A stretch of 32,117 bases of DNA from Ruminococcaceae bacterium FB2012 (GTDB lineage: Bacteria; Bacillota; Clostridia; Oscillospirales; Ruminococcaceae). The stretch lies in NCBI GenBank assembly GCA_900104495.1, contig FMXS01000024.1, positions 1 through 32,117 of the forward strand, read 5' to 3'. Both the position numbers and the translations under genes were made by a program. Of the stretch, positions 30,857 through 32,117 are shown one piece after another (position 1 is the stretch's first letter; the number at the start of each line of letters is the position of its first letter). The notes under the pieces were generated by a model. The model worked only from the letters and a program-made list of their open reading frames with translations. It had not been told where the DNA came from and did no database searches.

Positions 30857-31544
30857 ATAAATCAGCCTCCATAAATGCCGAATATAAAACCGAACGTTTT
30901 AATATCTGCTCCATCTTTTCTTTTAATGTAAGCCTTGATAGATTCAAACCGCAAATGTCATCATTCTGCTTGTCTTTCCAGTTGCAGCAATCTACGATAA
31001 AGCACGGTCCAATCTGTGATTTGTCAGTTTCAAAACCGGTATTTCTCGTTAATTCAAAAAGAATCTTTGAAGCAGTCTGCTCGCTGTTCTTCAAATCATT
31101 GACATCAAGCAGAGTCTGTAGTTTTATAAGCTCGTCATTGCTGGCGCCTTCCGTTATTATTCTAACGATCAGCTTCCTTGCTTCCATAAGATTCTTTCGT
31201 TTATCGCGTAACTCGTCCTCTTCTGCGAAAATCCAATCATCTAAGTCTTTAAAAGATAAAAGGCAGTATTCAAACGAGTGAAGCTTGATAAGATTTATAT
31301 TATTCTTGGCAGATATAACCTTAGTTAATCTTTTGTACTCCCTTAACACATCCGGATTATCCAAGGCAAGATCCATGATAATGTAGTATTGATCAGAATT
31401 ATTTCCAAGGTTTTCCACGGATTTACGAAGCTCTGAATTATTCCCCTTGGAATCAAGAGTAATATCCGGATACAGAGTATTAAATAGAGTTTTCCAAAAA
31501 ACAAAACCTGATCTGCTGTCCTCACACCAAACAAATCGCGACAT
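30840..31544 (-). CDS. TOPRIM-like protein (DUF4435-like), first gene of the operon
   Basis: This 234-aa protein begins MSRFVWCEDSRSGFVFWKTL, and residues 56-62 read IMDLALD. An acidic residue in a VEG-like start, and a D-x3-D about 50 residues on, recall TOPRIM nucleases such as the DUF4435 proteins of OLD/PARIS-type systems. The match is weak and could be coincidental. The remainder is helical with many basic residues. AAGGAG lies 8 bases before the ATG. It leads a tightly overlapping operon with the DUF4869 and P-loop genes. Confidence 0.6.
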   Translation of the reverse strand: MSRFVWCEDSRSGFVFWKTLFNTLYPDITLDSKGNNSELRKSVENLGNNSDQYYIIMDLALDNPDVLREYKRLTKVISAKNNINLIKLHSFEYCLLSFKDLDDWIFAEEDELRDKRKNLMEARKLIVRIITEGASNDELIKLQTLLDVNDLKNSEQTASKILFELTRNTGFETDKSQIGPCFIVDCCNWKDKQNDDICGLNLSRLTLKEKMEQILKRSVLYSAFMEADLYDNCI

Positions 31545-31579
31545 TCATTTTGCTCCTTCCCGGAAATGATCTTAATAAA

Positions 31580-31623
31580 ATTATACATCATCCCACTTCT
31601 TATGTCAAGCGGACTGACATAAG
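31580..31623 (-). promoter_or_regulatory. promoter and inverted-repeat operator of the three-gene operon
   Basis: TTGACA (31603-31608) and TATAAT (31580-31585) are both perfect, with 17 bp between them. A 9-bp perfect inverted repeat CTTATGTCA-N7-TGACATAAG (31599-31607 and 31615-31623) overlaps the -35 box; it could be an operator or the terminator of the gene to the right. Confidence 0.75.
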
Positions 31624-31633
31624 AAAGGCTGAT

Positions 31634-31790
31634 CTACGGCTTACAAGCCCCACAAGGAATATATCCTTTCTCTATCAATTCTTCTCTCGTTTCATATGAT
31701 TCCTTCCGATTCTTTTCTTTCATATCCTGAACGCTTTGGCAATCAGGGCGATGAAACCTAAGAGAATTGGTGTTGATAATATACGGTGCT
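31634..31790 (-). pseudogene. C-terminal fragment of a protein with an Ada-type Zn-binding tail
   Basis: About 50 residues (YIINTNSLRFHRPDCQ ... ELIEKGYIPCGACKP) form the small metal-binding domain with His/Cys pairs (H-x3-C and C-x2-C) often fused to secreted nucleases or competence proteins. The N-terminal part is lacking: upstream sequence belongs to the insertion sequence. The gene was evidently cut by that insertion. Confidence 0.7.
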
Positions 31791-32117
31791 GTTGACAAAC
31801 CCACTAAATTTCTCAAAAAAATACAGCCCGGAAGTCCTCCGGGCTGAAAACATCGAATATATCGTCTGCAAAAGCTCCCCCTTGAGGAGCTTTACCATTC
31901 GTTTTAAATTCAGGGCGCACGCTGATAGGAGGCATTGCTCGGTCACCCGTTCAATGCCACGCTTGCGGGTGCGTCTAAGGTTGTGATTTTCTTTCTGATG
32001 AGAGAAATTGCCTTCGCACCAAATTTTTCGTAATTGTATTGCTTTTTTATATTCCTCTGTTGTCAAATTCTGCCGCTGTATCTCTCTTGCACTTTCGTGC
32101 AGTTTCCGTTCTATCTT
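31758..32117 (-). mobile_element. IS1182-type transposase, C-terminal part, 5' end off the window
   Basis: The frame enters at the right edge (KIERKLHESAREIQRQN...) and contains WCEGNFSHQKENHNLRRTR and a KRGIERVTEQCLLSACALNLKRM helix, the end of DDE transposases of the IS1182 family. A hairpin AGCCCGGAAGTCCTCCGGGCT (31825-31845) with a T-run on the minus strand ends its transcript. The element's end is near GTTGACAAACCCAC (about 31793-31806). The frame continues past the terminator into flanking sequence, so the natural stop or a frameshift may lie earlier. Confidence 0.8.

Overview
The window looks like chromosomal DNA of a low- to mid-GC Gram-positive anaerobe of the Clostridia, most probably Ruminococcus or a close relative (Oscillospiraceae). 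This is inferred from strong AAAGGAG ribosome binding sites, TTGACA-17-TATAAT promoters, a DUF4003 protein, a BspA-type leucine-rich fragment, secreted Ala-rich signal peptides and LytS-type kinases. No rRNA, complete tRNA or CRISPR array was seen.

Layout. (1) 1-11.7 kb, housekeeping and accessory chromosome: the start of an ABC exporter ATPase, a membrane-anchored S8 protease, a tiny transcription unit at 3.4-3.6 kb, an MBL-fold hydrolase, a signalling operon (DUF4003 protein, GAF-GGDEF diguanylate cyclase, four-TM class III nucleotide cyclase) and an anion-permease-type transporter. (2) 11.7-23.5 kb, an integrative mobilizable element: a large serine recombinase at one end, a MobV-type relaxase with a possible oriT at the other, and as cargo an eight-gene minus-strand operon: Xre regulator, C5 DNA methyltransferase, MutL/MORC-like GHKL ATPase, Z1-domain ATPase, PD-(D/E)XK protein (DUF4420), a 100-aa unknown and a TIR-domain protein. 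This is an MZA-like, restriction-type defence cassette in which a TIR protein sits where an AIPR gene would be expected. A 16-bp direct repeat flanks the element. (3) 23.7-29.2 kb, a peptide/two-component locus: a secreted alpha/beta hydrolase, a seven-TM LytS-type histidine kinase, a response regulator with a SARP-like DNA-binding domain, and three mini-genes for 13-, 22- and 22-aa peptides. (4) 29.2-32.1 kb, a scarred region: a truncated gene, tRNA-3'-end-like attachment remnants, a three-gene operon (TOPRIM-like protein, DUF4869 protein, small P-loop ATPase), and an IS1182-type transposase whose end cuts a Zn-binding-domain gene.

The most interesting signal is in region 3. The promoters of the peptide operon and the hydrolase share a direct repeat GTTGTAC-N4-GTTGTAR with an 11-bp period, ending 9 bp before a TATACT -10 box, with no good -35. 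This is the geometry known for SARP activators, and a SARP-type response regulator is encoded between them. A diverged copy of the same promoter and leader drives a tiny unit 22 kb away (3.4-3.6 kb), and an orphan copy lies at 29.2 kb. I propose a kinase/SARP regulon controlling very small peptides and a secreted hydrolase. The peptides' function is unknown and the regulatory link is inferred from sequence only.
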